Positions 24,494 through 34,302 of a stretch of 64,000 bases of DNA are shown here, in pieces. Numbering within the stretch: the first letter of the stretch is position 1; the number at the start of each line of letters is the position of its first letter. The position numbers and the translations under genes are program-made. Where the stretch lies: contig NZ_WTVG02000032.1 of NCBI RefSeq assembly GCF_012910705.2, positions 1 to 64,000 of the forward strand, written 5' to 3'. The stretch comes from Aromatoleum anaerobium. Lineage in GTDB: Bacteria > Pseudomonadota > Gammaproteobacteria > Burkholderiales > Rhodocyclaceae. The notes beneath the pieces are model-generated. The model was not told the DNA's origin. It was given only the letters and a program-made list of their open reading frames with translations, and did no database searches.

Positions 24494-24844
24494 ATGAGGT
24501 ACTTCGTACCGCTCGTCATCGCTTTGCGGCACTGTTGGCGGAAAGGGTGCGAGAAGAAAGTGTGCCCCGACATCCCCGCCCAACCGCCCGTCCAGCAGGA
24601 AAACGCGCCGCCGCCAGTGACCCCGACTCCCCGCTCCCGGAACCGGATCCGGCGAAAGAGGCGCGCCCCACTCCGCTCCAGGGCAGGCGAACGATCATTC
24701 GAATCCGGCTTTCAAGGAGGGCGGCAAGAAGGATCCGGCGAACTGATCGCCTCGCCTCGGCCGGATGCCCGGGATGCCGGGCGCCCCGAACTCGTCCGGG
24801 CGAAAGCGTTTCTGCCCTGGCGATGTACAAGGAGTCGAAGATGA
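24494..24844 (+). pseudogene. possible decayed lipoprotein gene
   Basis: An ATG at 24494 with AAGGA upstream opens MRYFVPLVIAL. The following bases would read AALLAEGCEKK, a lipobox, if one G were added after GCTTTG and one A removed from GGAAAGGG. As it stands the frame reads RHCWRKGCEKK and continues with VCPDIPAQPPVQQENAPPPV. It would end inside the next gene's ribosome site. The compensating-lesion reading is attractive but unproven. Confidence 0.25.
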
Positions 24845-25170
24845 CACGCAACACCGTAATGACAGGGGTGTTCGCCAGCCCGGGCGAAGCGCAACAGGCG
24901 AAGTCGCGGCTTCTGCAAGCCGGGATCGCGGAAAACTGCATTGCGATCAGCACGGATCTCACCGCTGACGGCCTCGCGGCCGAATTTCCCGGTCAAACGT
25001 ATTCGAATCAGCCTGGGCAGGGTCCGGGCGAGGAATTGCCGGACGTTGCCGACCTGGCGCATATCGGGGCGTGCGTGCTGAGGGTGGAACTCGCATCGAA
25101 CACCGACCGCAGGGCGATGGAACTCATCCTGCGGCAGTCCGGTGCGCGCATCGTCCCGGTCGAACATTGA
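24841..25170 (+). CDS. small conserved-type hypothetical protein
   Basis: 109 residues from ATG 24841 with AAGGAG in the usual place. MTRNTVMTGVFASPGEAQQA, KSRLLQAGIAENCIAISTDL and ACVLRVELASNTDRRAMELI with a final ARIVPVEH look like a two-half alpha/beta fold of the kind seen in general-stress (YflT/DUF1269-like) proteins, where residues are paired in a ferredoxin-like layout. I do not recognise the exact family. Cytoplasmic, no membrane segment. It stands alone between the DUF3141 gene and the esterase gene. Confidence 0.65.
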   Translation: MTRNTVMTGVFASPGEAQQAKSRLLQAGIAENCIAISTDLTADGLAAEFPGQTYSNQPGQGPGEELPDVADLAHIGACVLRVELASNTDRRAMELILRQSGARIVPVEH

Positions 25171-25274
25171 CCGTCTGTTTCCATTCTCCGTTTGTGCAAC
25201 TGCTCTCCGGTTAGAATCGGGGCCTCCTGATTTTCATATCGGGGTTCAGCCCTGCCTGGCCCCGGATTTTGCGC

Positions 25275-26219
25275 ATGCCCCTTTCATCCCAGGCCAAGGC
25301 ACTGCTGGACATGGTTTACCGTGTCGGCGCCCCGCGTTTTCACGAGCTGTCCGTCGATCAGGCGCGACATTCGTTCCGGAAGTTGCAATGGGCATTCGGT
25401 CTGCCTTCTCCGGCCGTTGCGGCAACGGTTGAAGTGGCGATGCGGCGTGCAGACGGGAGCACGTTGAACGCGCGCCTGTACCGGCCGCTGGATAGCCCCG
25501 GGGACGACGAGCTTCCGCTGCTGATCTACTTTCACGGCGGCGGGTGGTGCGTTGGCGACCTCGAAAGTTATGACGTTCTTTGTCGTGAGCTGGCGAACGG
25601 CTCGGGCTGCGCGGTGTTGTCGATCGACTATCGACTCGCGCCCGAGAACCCCTTTCCGGCTGCCGTCGAGGATGCTATTTTTTCCATTGAGTGGGCGGCA
25701 GAACAAGCCCAACTGCTGGGCATAGACCGGGGGCGTATCGCATTGGGGGGGGATAGTGCGGGCGGAAACCTTTCGATTGTCGGCGCGCTCCTGGCCCGTG
25801 AACGGGCAAGTGTCGCTATCCGGTTCATGTTCCTGGTCTATCCGAGCACCGAGATCGCCAGCGACCGTCCGTCGCGCCAACTTTTCGGCCAAGGGTATCT
25901 CCTCGACCGGGAGAGCCTCGAATGGTTTTACGATCACTACCTTCCGGCAGGCGATGACGAGGACTGGCGGGCGTCGCCGATGCGCGCGCCATCATTGGCC
26001 GGATTGCCGCCGATCCTTCTCGTCACGGCGGAGTGCGACCCCCTTGCCGACGATTGCATGGCCTTTGCAGAGCGGGTGCGAGCGGAGGGAGGGGAGATCG
26101 AGCACGTCGCGGTGGACGGGGTCGTCCACGGGTTCATCACGCTGGGACAGTTTTTTCCGGAAGCCGCGCACGCCGTGGACCGGATCACCACCGACCTGCG
26201 ACGGGCAGTCGAGCCCTGA
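25275..26219 (+). CDS. alpha/beta hydrolase, hormone-sensitive lipase (HSL) family esterase
   Basis: 314 residues from the ATG at 25275 (a TTG two codons earlier is also open). The oxyanion motif YFHGGGWCVGDLESYD and the nucleophile elbow ALGGDSAGGNLS are diagnostic of the HSL family. Downstream are the Asp of AECDPLADD and the His of VDGVVHGFI, completing the triad. IDYRLAPENPFPAAVEDAIF is the conserved YRLAPE signature. Members hydrolyse short-chain esters; the physiological substrate cannot be told. No signal peptide. The gene appears monocistronic. Confidence 0.93.
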   Translation: MPLSSQAKALLDMVYRVGAPRFHELSVDQARHSFRKLQWAFGLPSPAVAATVEVAMRRADGSTLNARLYRPLDSPGDDELPLLIYFHGGGWCVGDLESYDVLCRELANGSGCAVLSIDYRLAPENPFPAAVEDAIFSIEWAAEQAQLLGIDRGRIALGGDSAGGNLSIVGALLARERASVAIRFMFLVYPSTEIASDRPSRQLFGQGYLLDRESLEWFYDHYLPAGDDEDWRASPMRAPSLAGLPPILLVTAECDPLADDCMAFAERVRAEGGEIEHVAVDGVVHGFITLGQFFPEAAHAVDRITTDLRRAVEP

Positions 26220-26526
26220 CGGTCGATTCATCGAGTGCAAACCTCAGTCCGGAGACCGGATGAGGCGGCTGGAGGCGGCGGAGGGGGAAAACTGCTGCGT
26301 TGCCACAATCCGAATTACACACGGAGCAACCCCCCTCGCGAGCCGATAGTGTGGGTTAAACGTCGCGGGTATGCAGAGCTGATGTACAGGCCGTTCCGCA
26401 GGGGCTATCGTGTGGACGAGCCGGGAGTGGATGAAATCGCGGTAGGTACGTATCTCGGTCCGGAAAGGGAGGAAATCCTTTCGGGACCCGGTGATTCCGA
26501 TTGCTCACGTAATCCAGGATGTGCCG
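26220..26526. other. intergenic, upstream of the matrix polysaccharide cluster
   Basis: 307 bases with no gene. The leader of the EpsB-type gene and its promoter must lie here. GG-N11-GC at about 26492-26506 is one base off the sigma-54 spacing, so I do not call it. Confidence 0.4.
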
Positions 26527-27912
26527 ATGCTAAAAATATTCAGTCACTATTTTCCGTCCCACGTCCTGCAACAGGTCGTCTTCGACGCCCTCGTGCTTTT
26601 CATAGCGGTGATATTCGCGGTGGCGGTACAGGTGCGCGGCGGGGCGGTGGACTGGCGCGTCATCGTGCCTTCGGCGCTGCTTTTCGCGATCGCGATGATC
26701 CTGTTGAACAGCGCGATGGGGCTGTATCGGCCGGCCGACGGGGAGCGGTCGACGCGCACCACGATAGGTCGCGTGCTGATCTCGATGGTCGTGAGTATCC
26801 CGGTGGCGTTCGGAGTGTTCCTCGTGCTTCCGTGGAACTATTTCGCCTCCGAGGCAATGCAGATCTCGGTAATGCTGTTGCTGGGTCTGGTCCTCCTGAT
26901 GCGGGCGGTGATCAACCGCCACTGGGCGACTTCGATGTTCGCCCCGCGCGTGCTGATCATCGGTACGGGGGCGGACGCGGTGTCGGTGGAGCGATCGCTC
27001 GGCAACCCGGTGCGCAGCGGCATGGAGGTAGTCGGCTTCTACGCGGTGGAAGGGGAGGATTCGGTCGACGTCGACCGGGGCCGCGTTCTCGATTGCAAGG
27101 ATCTTCTTCAGACGGTCCGGCAGCTTCGGGTGAACGAGGTGATCGTCGCCGTGCGGGAGCGCCGGGGGGGTGTCCTTCCGATTCGTGAACTGCTCGACTG
27201 CAAGGTGTGGGGCGTCCGGGTGCTGGATCTGTCGTCCTTCTTCGAGCGTGTGCAGGGTCAGGTCCGCATCGATTCGCTGAAAGCGAGCTGGCTGATCTAT
27301 GGCGACGGCTTCAGGCAGGGCCTTGCACGCGCCTTCGTGAAGCGCTGCTTCGATCTGGCTGCATCGTCGATCCTGTTGCTGGCCGCCGTGCCGGTGATGG
27401 CGGTCACCGCGCTGCTGATCGCGCTGGAGGACGGCGCGCCGATCTTCTATCGGCAGGAGAGGGTCGGGCTGGGCGGACGGGTGTTTCGCGTCATCAAGTT
27501 TCGCAGCATGCGGCGCGACGCCGAAAAAGACGGCAAGCCGCGGTGGGCGGTGTCCGGTGACGACAGGGTTACGCGGGTCGGGAGGGTCATCCGCAAGCTG
27601 CGCATCGACGAACTCCCGCAGATTTTCAACGTCCTGAAAGGTGAAATGAGTCTCGTCGGGCCCCGCCCGGAACGTCCGTTCTTCGTCGACCAACTGGCGC
27701 AGGAGATCCCGTTCTATGCCGTTCGCCACTGCGTCAAGCCGGGGGTCACCGGTTGGGCGCAGGTTCGATACCAGTATGGCGCTTCGGTGGACGATGCTGT
27801 TCAGAAGCTGCAATACGATTTGTATTACGTGAAGAACCACACCATCGTGCTCGATACCCTCGTTCTGTTCGAAACGGTCAGGGTCGTCCTGACCGGAGAG
27901 GGCGCACACTGA
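26527..27912 (+). CDS. undecaprenyl-phosphate sugar phosphotransferase, EpsB-type of the PEP-CTERM system
   Basis: 461 residues from ATG 26527 with AGGATG upstream. Four N-terminal membrane segments (VLFIAVIFAVAVQV; VPSALLFAIAMILLNSAMGL; VLISMVVSIPVAFGVFLVLP; AMQISVMLLLGLVLLMR) precede a Rossmann-like middle domain (APRVLIIGTGADAV) and a fifth segment. The catalytic PssD/WbaP core follows: FYRQERVGLGGRVFRVIKFR, SMRRDAEKDGKPRWAVSGDD, RVTRVGRVIRKLRIDELPQI, FNVLKGEMSLVGPRPERPFF. It starts polysaccharide synthesis by moving a sugar-1-phosphate to the lipid carrier in the inner membrane. It lies directly upstream of prsK, as in exosortase-A loci. Confidence 0.92.
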   Translation: MLKIFSHYFPSHVLQQVVFDALVLFIAVIFAVAVQVRGGAVDWRVIVPSALLFAIAMILLNSAMGLYRPADGERSTRTTIGRVLISMVVSIPVAFGVFLVLPWNYFASEAMQISVMLLLGLVLLMRAVINRHWATSMFAPRVLIIGTGADAVSVERSLGNPVRSGMEVVGFYAVEGEDSVDVDRGRVLDCKDLLQTVRQLRVNEVIVAVRERRGGVLPIRELLDCKVWGVRVLDLSSFFERVQGQVRIDSLKASWLIYGDGFRQGLARAFVKRCFDLAASSILLLAAVPVMAVTALLIALEDGAPIFYRQERVGLGGRVFRVIKFRSMRRDAEKDGKPRWAVSGDDRVTRVGRVIRKLRIDELPQIFNVLKGEMSLVGPRPERPFFVDQLAQEIPFYAVRHCVKPGVTGWAQVRYQYGASVDDAVQKLQYDLYYVKNHTIVLDTLVLFETVRVVLTGEGAH

Positions 27913-28003
27913 CTGGATATCGGCTGGCGACTTTCGCAGACCCAGCGGAGGACCGGAATCCGTGTCCTGTTGTTGACGAGACGACTTGCTCTTGGGGGGG
28001 CTG

Positions 28004-30109
28004 ATGGGTGTCGAGCTGTCCGACGTCGCGGTGTGGGGCTACGGCGGGGCCGCGGGGGCTTACCTTCTTTTCGGTCTGTACCTTCTGCTCGCATGGCGCG
28101 GCGGCATTCCCGGCGGCTTTCTGCTTCTTGCCGTGGGCAGCAGCGCGTCGTGGGCGCTCGCGAGCACCTTTCTCGTCCTCTATCCGAGCGCGTGGCTGGC
28201 CCTGCTGGCCGCGGTGCTGGACGTCTTCCGCAGCGCCTGCTGGTTTACGTTCCTGCTTGTGTTGCTGCGTCCCCTGGGGGGAAATCGGCTGCGATGGCCG
28301 GCAGGGTTCACGGCGCTCGTGGTCGCCGCCGAGTTGATCGCGGTAGCGTTTTCCGGCCTCGATCTGCCCGTCGATCTCAAGCCGGCAAACCTGATGCTCG
28401 CCGCCTTTTTGGTGGCTTCGGTGTTCGGCCTGGTGCTCGTGGAGCAGCTTTTCCGCGCGATACCGGCAGAATCGCGCTGGGGACTGAAACCGTTGTGCCT
28501 CGGCCTCGCCGCTGGCTATGTGTTCGAACTGTACCTGTTCGCCGACGGATTCCTGTTCGGCCGGCTCGATCCCGATGTGTGGGGGGTGCGCGGCATCGCC
28601 CATGCTCTGGTGATTCCGCTGGTCGCGGTTTCAGCGGCGCGTACGCCGTCGTGGACGCTGCGGATCTCGGTATCACGGGAAATGGCGTTCCATTCCACGG
28701 CGCTCGCGGTGTCGGGCCTGTACCTGCTGGTAATCGCCGCGGCCGGATACTACGTCCGCTATTTTGGCGGGAACTGGGGCAGGGCTCTGCAACTGACCCT
28801 GCTGTTCGCCGGGTTCCTGCTGCTGCTGGTTTTCCTCTTCTCGGGGTCGCAGCGTGCCCGCCTGAGAGTGTTCATCAACAAGCACCTGTTCCCCTACCGC
28901 TACGATTATCGCAACGAATGGTTGCGCTTCACCCAGGCGCTCTCGTCCGCCGGCGGCGCGCTGGATCTCGGGCAATCGGTCATAAAAGCCCTTTCGGATC
29001 TGGTCGAGAGTTCCGGTGGAACGCTCTGGCTGAAGGACGCGAGCGGCCGCTTCTCGGTCAACGCGCGCCTCAATCAGGGGGCTTCGGACGCTTCCGAGGA
29101 CGATGGCAGTGCTCTATGCCGTTTTCTCGACGAGCGCGAATGGATCATCAATCTCGAGGAGTTCCGCTCCCGTCCCGCTCATTACGACGGTCTGGTGTTG
29201 CCGATGTGGCTGTCCGCGATACCCGACGCGTGGCTCGTCGTGCCGCTCAAGTCGTCGGGCGCGCTGGTCGGCTTCGTGGTGCTCAATTCACCTCGCACCG
29301 CGTTCGAGGTCGACTGGGAAGTGCTCGACCTGCTCAAGACGGCCCAGCGCCAGGCCGCGAGCTATCTCGCCCGCATGCAGGTGACCGAAGCCTTGCTCGA
29401 GTCGCGCAAGTTCGACTCCTTCAACCGCATGTCGGCGTTCGTCGTTCACGACCTGAAGAATCTCGTCGCCCAACTGTCGCTGATGCTCCGCAACGCCGAG
29501 CGCCACAAGCACAATCCGGCGTTCCAGGAAGACATGCTCGACACGGTCGCGCATGTCGAATCGCGCATGCGCGCGTTGATGGCGCAATTGCAGGAAAAAC
29601 GTTCGATCGATCCGCACAGGCGGGTCGATCTTTGTGCGCTGGCCGATCGCATCCAGGCGACGAAGCGCCATCAGCAGCCGACGGTGGAGGTGTTCGCGGA
29701 CCGCGATCAGCGGCTCGAAGTCCAGGCGCATCCCGAACGGCTCGAGCGCGTGATCGGACATCTCGTGCAGAACGCCCTCGATGCGACGCAGGACGATGGC
29801 AAGGTGACAATAAGGGTCGATATGCCGGACCCGTCCTCAGCCCGTGTGGCGGTCGAGGATACCGGCTGCGGGATGACGTCCGAGTTCATGAAAGAGCGCC
29901 TGTTCAAGCCGTTTCACACCAGTAAATCCACGGGAATGGGTATTGGGGTCTACGAGACGCAGCAGTACATTCATGAACTGGGAGGCCGCATTCATTTTGA
30001 CAGTGAAGCGGGACGCGGTACCTGCGTGACCGTGGTATTGCCCGTTTCTGTCCGGGCCGATCCTGATTTGCCAGCTACGCGGGAAAGGGTACGCGAAAAT
30101 CATGAATGA
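28004..30109 (+). CDS. prsK: PEP-CTERM system sensor histidine kinase PrsK
   Basis: 701 residues from ATG 28004, preceded by a G-rich site. The first ~290 residues are a polytopic membrane region of about ten helices (AGAYLLFGLYLLLAWRGG; FLLLLVFLFSGSQRARLRVF). Next is a GAF-like domain (about 310-460), the phosphoacceptor helix FVVHDLKNLVAQLSLMLRNA with His at about 482, and an HATPase with VIGHLVQNALDAT (N box), VEDTGCGMTSEFM (G1) and TGMGIGVYETQQYIH (G2). HDLKN instead of HELRT is typical of PrsK. It overlaps prsR by 8 bases, so kinase and regulator are made together. The signal sensed is not known. Confidence 0.93.
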   Translation: MGVELSDVAVWGYGGAAGAYLLFGLYLLLAWRGGIPGGFLLLAVGSSASWALASTFLVLYPSAWLALLAAVLDVFRSACWFTFLLVLLRPLGGNRLRWPAGFTALVVAAELIAVAFSGLDLPVDLKPANLMLAAFLVASVFGLVLVEQLFRAIPAESRWGLKPLCLGLAAGYVFELYLFADGFLFGRLDPDVWGVRGIAHALVIPLVAVSAARTPSWTLRISVSREMAFHSTALAVSGLYLLVIAAAGYYVRYFGGNWGRALQLTLLFAGFLLLLVFLFSGSQRARLRVFINKHLFPYRYDYRNEWLRFTQALSSAGGALDLGQSVIKALSDLVESSGGTLWLKDASGRFSVNARLNQGASDASEDDGSALCRFLDEREWIINLEEFRSRPAHYDGLVLPMWLSAIPDAWLVVPLKSSGALVGFVVLNSPRTAFEVDWEVLDLLKTAQRQAASYLARMQVTEALLESRKFDSFNRMSAFVVHDLKNLVAQLSLMLRNAERHKHNPAFQEDMLDTVAHVESRMRALMAQLQEKRSIDPHRRVDLCALADRIQATKRHQQPTVEVFADRDQRLEVQAHPERLERVIGHLVQNALDATQDDGKVTIRVDMPDPSSARVAVEDTGCGMTSEFMKERLFKPFHTSKSTGMGIGVYETQQYIHELGGRIHFDSEAGRGTCVTVVLPVSVRADPDLPATRERVRENHE

Positions 30110-31460
30110 CAAGCGGCGTACGCTGCTGATCGTCGAGGACGATCCGGCACTTCAGAAACAGATGCGCTGGGCTTTCGACGCTTTCGAAACAGTTGTCGCG
30201 GGCGATCGGGAAAGCGCGATCACGCAATTGAGACGTCATGAACCGGCGGTCGTGACGATGGATCTCGGGCTGCCCCCCGCGCCCGATGACGGCGCCGAGG
30301 GGTTTCGCCTGCTGGGCGAGATGCTCGCGCTGGCCCCCGATACCAAAGTCATCGTCCTGACCGGGCAGCATGAGCGCGAAAACGCGGTGAAGGCGGTCGC
30401 GATGGGGGCCTACGATTTCTTCGGCAAGCCTTTTGAACCGGAGCTGCTCGGCCTGACGATCGACCGCGCTTTTCGCCTGCACGACCTGCAAATGGAAAAC
30501 CTGCGTTTGGCGACGCTCCAGGGAACGAGCCTGTCCGCCGTCCTCACGCGGGACTCGGCGATGCTCAAGGTCTGCCGCACCGTCGAGAAAGTGGCGCCGG
30601 CGAACGTGACGATCGCGCTGCTCGGAGAGAGCGGTACCGGCAAGGAAATCCTGGCGCGCGGCCTGCATGCGATGTCGACGCGCGCAAAGGAGCGCTTTGT
30701 CGCGATCAACTGTGCCGCCATCCCGGAAACGCTGCTCGAAAGCGAACTGTTCGGCTATGAGAAAGGGGCCTTTACCGGGGCCGTGAAACAGACGCAGGGC
30801 AAGATCGAAGCTGCGCACAGGGGGACTTTTTTCCTCGACGAGATTGGCGACCTGCCGATGGCGCTGCAGGCGAAGCTGCTGCGTTTCCTGCAGGAGCGGG
30901 TCATCGAGAGGATCGGCGGCAGGGAAGAGATTCCGGTCGACGTGCGGATCGTGTGCGCGACGCACCGCGACCTGAAGGCGCAGATCAGCGCCGGCCTGTT
31001 CCGCGAGGACCTTTATTACCGGCTCGCCGAAATCGTCATCGAAATCCCCCCGTTGCGCGACCGGGACGGCGACGCGGTGCTTCTCGCGCATGCCTTCGTG
31101 CAGCGCTTCGCGCAAGCCAACGGACGGGGAACGATGCACCTGGGCGACGATGCGGTGGCGGCAATCGAGTCGCATCGCTGGCCGGGCAACGTGCGGGAGC
31201 TGGAAAACTGTCTCAAGCGTGCCGTCATCATGGCCGAGGGAAGCCGCATCACGTCCGACGATCTGGGTCTGGACAGCGTCGATCCGGATCTGCAGCACCT
31301 CAACCTGCGACAGGTGCGCGACGAGGCGGAACGGCGCGCCGTGGTGCGGGTGCTGGCGCGCACCAACGGCAATATTGCCCGCGCGGCGGACATTCTCGGC
31401 GTGAGCCGCCCATCGCTTTACGACCTCATGAACCGTTTCGGTTTGAAGAAGGAGAACTGA
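30102..31460 (+). CDS. prsR: PEP-CTERM-box response regulator PrsR, sigma-54 activator
   Basis: 452 residues. The receiver domain has the acidic pocket VEDD, phosphoacceptor Asp54 ([10 protein letters not shown]), Thr in VLTGQHE and Lys in FFGKPFEP. The AAA+ domain has Walker [12 protein letters not shown], the sigma-54-contacting [18 protein letters not shown] (GAFTGA intact), Walker [13 protein letters not shown] and arginine fingers in [10 protein letters not shown] Fis-type HTH closes it ([20 protein letters not shown]). It should activate sigma-54 promoters of PEP-CTERM genes when phosphorylated by PrsK. One good candidate target lies in this window at 49979-49992. Confidence 0.95.
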   Translation: MNDKRRTLLIVEDDPALQKQMRWAFDAFETVVAGDRESAITQLRRHEPAVVTMDLGLPPAPDDGAEGFRLLGEMLALAPDTKVIVLTGQHERENAVKAVAMGAYDFFGKPFEPELLGLTIDRAFRLHDLQMENLRLATLQGTSLSAVLTRDSAMLKVCRTVEKVAPANVTIALLGESGTGKEILARGLHAMSTRAKERFVAINCAAIPETLLESELFGYEKGAFTGAVKQTQGKIEAAHRGTFFLDEIGDLPMALQAKLLRFLQERVIERIGGREEIPVDVRIVCATHRDLKAQISAGLFREDLYYRLAEIVIEIPPLRDRDGDAVLLAHAFVQRFAQANGRGTMHLGDDAVAAIESHRWPGNVRELENCLKRAVIMAEGSRITSDDLGLDSVDPDLQHLNLRQVRDEAERRAVVRVLARTNGNIARAADILGVSRPSLYDLMNRFGLKKEN

Positions 31461-31462
31461 CC

Positions 31463-34249
31463 GTGTCCAATCGGAAGGCTTCAGGCGCAACTGTTCGCCG
31501 AATTGTTACCGTCGCCCTAAGCGCTGCGCTGTTGACGGCCTGCAGTGATGACCCGGAAACCATGCTCCGCTCCGCGAAGGATTATCTCGCCAAGAACGAC
31601 CCCAATGCGGCGGCGATTCAATTGAAGAATGCGCTCCAGAAAGATGGCAATCTGGTCGAGGCGCGTTTTCTTCTGGGCCGCGTAAACCTCGAACAGGGCA
31701 ACATTGCGGGCGCGGTGAAGGATTTGCGCCGGGCTGCGGAACGCGGCTATCCGGACGCGCAGGTCGGCCCACTGCTGGCGCGAGCCCTCCTGCTGTCCGG
31801 CGAGTTCGACCAGGTGCTGAAGGAGTTCGAGGGCAAGACGCTCGATGATCGTGCCGGACAGGCCGTGCTGCTCGGCGCGGTGGGTGGTGCGCATTTCGCC
31901 AAGGGGGACCTCGAAAAGGCCCGGGCGGCGTATGAGGCCGCGGCGGCGGCCGATCCATCCAGCGGGTCCGCACGGGCAGGCCTGGCGCAGGTAAAGTTGT
32001 CCGCCGGAGAACTCGACGGAGCGCTCGCCGACGCCGATGCCGCCATTGCGGCAGACCCGGGCGCCGCCGATGCTCATGCCGTTCGAGCTGATGTGTTGCT
32101 GATGAGGAAGGACATTCCCGGCGCAGCGGCCGCCCTTGAGGAGGCGATCAAGGCTCGGCCGAAGGCGGTGAACTACCACTTCGCGCTGGTATCGATGTTG
32201 CTGCGGGAAAACCGCGTAGACAAAGCGATGCCGCATCTGGAGGCGATGAAGAAGAGTGCGCCGCAGCATCCCTCGACGCGCTACCTCCAGGCGTTGGTCG
32301 ATCTGCGCAACAACAGAATCGAGGAGGCGCGCGACAACGTCACCGAGGCGGTGCGTCTGGCTCCGGGTTATCTGCCCGCGCGCCTGCTCGCCGGCGTCAT
32401 CCACATCCGCCTGAATCAACACGTCCTGGCCCAGGAACACTTGGGGGTAGTTCTGGCCCGGGCTCCGAAACAGCCGCTGGCGCGCCGAATGCTTGCGATG
32501 TCGCTAATGGCGTCCGGAGATCAGGGTCGCGCGCTGACGACCCTGCAACCGCTGCTGGATGCATCGTCCGTAGATAGCGCGACGATGGGCCTGGCCGGGC
32601 GGATCCACGTGGCCAATGGCGATCTTGACCGTGCAGCGGAGTATTTTGCCAAGGTGGCGGCGGTAGAGCCGGAGAATGCAATGGCGCGGACGCGCCTCGG
32701 GGTGTCGAAGTTGCTGGGCGGGGACACCAGCGAGGCTTTCGCCGATCTCGAAGCGGCGTCGGATCTCGAGTCCGACACGGGGCATGCTGATGTGATCATG
32801 ATTCTTGCGCACCTTCGCCGCGGCGAGCTCGACAAGGCGATGGCTGCGCAGCGGCAACTCGAAGCCAAGCAGCCGAATAACCCGCAGACGCATGTGCTCA
32901 AGGGAGGGATTCTGCTCGCCCGAAAGGATGCTGCAGGGGCTCGCCTGGCTTTCGAAAAAGCCCTCGAACTGAAGCCTGATTCCGTGGCCGCGGCGGCAAA
33001 TCTCGCGCGGATGGATATTGGGGAGAAACGCCCCGATGACGCCCGCAAGCGCTTCGAAAAGATCGTCGCGGCCAATCCGAAAAACGTCGAAGCACACTTG
33101 TTGCTTGCCGATCTGTTGGCCCGCACCGAGGCAAAACCGGCAGAAGTAGTATCGATGCTCGAACGTGCGGCCGGTGCGAATCCGGCTGCGCTGGCACCGA
33201 AACTTGCACTGGTGCGCTATTACCTTGGCAGCAAGGACCCGAAAAAGGCGCTCTTGATCGCGCAGGAAGCCGCCGCCGGCCACGCCGATCAGCCCCAGGC
33301 AATCAGTATGCTGGCGCGGGCCCAGCTGGCAGCGGGCGATCAACAACAGGCGGTCTCCTCACTAAACAAGTTGTCTGAGCTGGTGTCGCAATCTCCTCCA
33401 TCGCTGACCGAAGTAGCGGATATGCAACGGTTCGCGAAGGACCGTGCAGGGGCCGAGCGGTCGCTGCGCCGGGCGCTCGAGCATAAGCCGGACATGTTCG
33501 AAGCCCAGCAGCGCCTTGCTTCGCTGCTGGCCGAAGACAAGCGGACGGATGAGGCGCTGAAAATTTCGGCAACCGTTCAGAAGCAGCGTCCGAAGGCGGC
33601 GGCCGGTCCGCTTCTTGAAGGTCAGATCCACGCGGCCAGTGCCAACTGGGAGCCGGCCGTGCAGGCATATCGCAAGGCGCTCGAGCTTGAGGCCTCGGCT
33701 CAAACTGCTGCCAAGTTGCATGCCGCACAAGTGTTGGCCGGCAAGGCACCGGATGCGGCGAAGACGGCTGCCGACTGGCTCCGCACCCACCCGAAGGACG
33801 TGGTATTGCGCAGCTATCTTGCCGGGCGGGCCCTTGCAGAGCGGCGGCTTGACGAGGCCGAAAAGCTATTTCACAAGGTGGATGAGTTAAGCCCGGACAA
33901 TGCTCAGGTGCTGAACAACCTGGCATGGATCGCGGGGCAGCGCAAGGATCCGGAGGCGCTCGCGCTGGCCGAGCGGGCGCTGAAACTGGCGCCCGATAAC
34001 CCGGCGATTCTTGACACGCTGGGTATGCTTCAGGTGGAGCGCGGCCAACGCGACGAGGGCCTCGAAAATCTTCGCAAGGCTGTCGGACTGTCTCCGGGGA
34101 CCGGGGTGCTCCGGCTGAATCTGGCGAAGGCCTACCTCAAAGCCGATCGCAAGGACGACGCTCGCAAGGAACTCGACAATCTGCTCGGGCAGGCGCCCGC
34201 GGGAAGTCCGTTGCATGCGGAAGCGACCAAGCTGAAGCAAGGGTTGTAA
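31463..34249 (+). CDS. prsT: PEP-CTERM system TPR-repeat lipoprotein PrsT
   Basis: 928 residues from GTG 31463, two bases after the prsR stop, with AAGGAG eight bases upstream. The N-terminus is a lipoprotein signal (RRIVTVALSAALLTAC, Cys at 27). The rest is a continuous array of about 20 tetratricopeptide repeats (AAIQLKNALQKDGNLVEARF; NVEAHLLLADLLARTEAKPA; DNPAILDTLGMLQVERGQRD). It is anchored at the outer or inner membrane face in the periplasm and probably acts as a scaffold for matrix polysaccharide export or PEP-CTERM protein handling. The gene order EpsB-PrsK-PrsR-PrsT is the usual exosortase-A association, but the exosortase itself is not in this window. Confidence 0.93.
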   Translation: MSNRKASGATVRRIVTVALSAALLTACSDDPETMLRSAKDYLAKNDPNAAAIQLKNALQKDGNLVEARFLLGRVNLEQGNIAGAVKDLRRAAERGYPDAQVGPLLARALLLSGEFDQVLKEFEGKTLDDRAGQAVLLGAVGGAHFAKGDLEKARAAYEAAAAADPSSGSARAGLAQVKLSAGELDGALADADAAIAADPGAADAHAVRADVLLMRKDIPGAAAALEEAIKARPKAVNYHFALVSMLLRENRVDKAMPHLEAMKKSAPQHPSTRYLQALVDLRNNRIEEARDNVTEAVRLAPGYLPARLLAGVIHIRLNQHVLAQEHLGVVLARAPKQPLARRMLAMSLMASGDQGRALTTLQPLLDASSVDSATMGLAGRIHVANGDLDRAAEYFAKVAAVEPENAMARTRLGVSKLLGGDTSEAFADLEAASDLESDTGHADVIMILAHLRRGELDKAMAAQRQLEAKQPNNPQTHVLKGGILLARKDAAGARLAFEKALELKPDSVAAAANLARMDIGEKRPDDARKRFEKIVAANPKNVEAHLLLADLLARTEAKPAEVVSMLERAAGANPAALAPKLALVRYYLGSKDPKKALLIAQEAAAGHADQPQAISMLARAQLAAGDQQQAVSSLNKLSELVSQSPPSLTEVADMQRFAKDRAGAERSLRRALEHKPDMFEAQQRLASLLAEDKRTDEALKISATVQKQRPKAAAGPLLEGQIHAASANWEPAVQAYRKALELEASAQTAAKLHAAQVLAGKAPDAAKTAADWLRTHPKDVVLRSYLAGRALAERRLDEAEKLFHKVDELSPDNAQVLNNLAWIAGQRKDPEALALAERALKLAPDNPAILDTLGMLQVERGQRDEGLENLRKAVGLSPGTGVLRLNLAKAYLKADRKDDARKELDNLLGQAPAGSPLHAEATKLKQGL

Positions 34250-34302
34250 GGTCTCGAGCATTCAGGCACCGGCATATCGGAAACCTTTAGGGACTCGCAT
34301 TC

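Noticed and set aside
26492-26506. Sigma-54-like GG...TTGC upstream of the EpsB-type gene
   Set aside because: Spacing is GG-N11-GC, one base too long, and flanking bases do not match.
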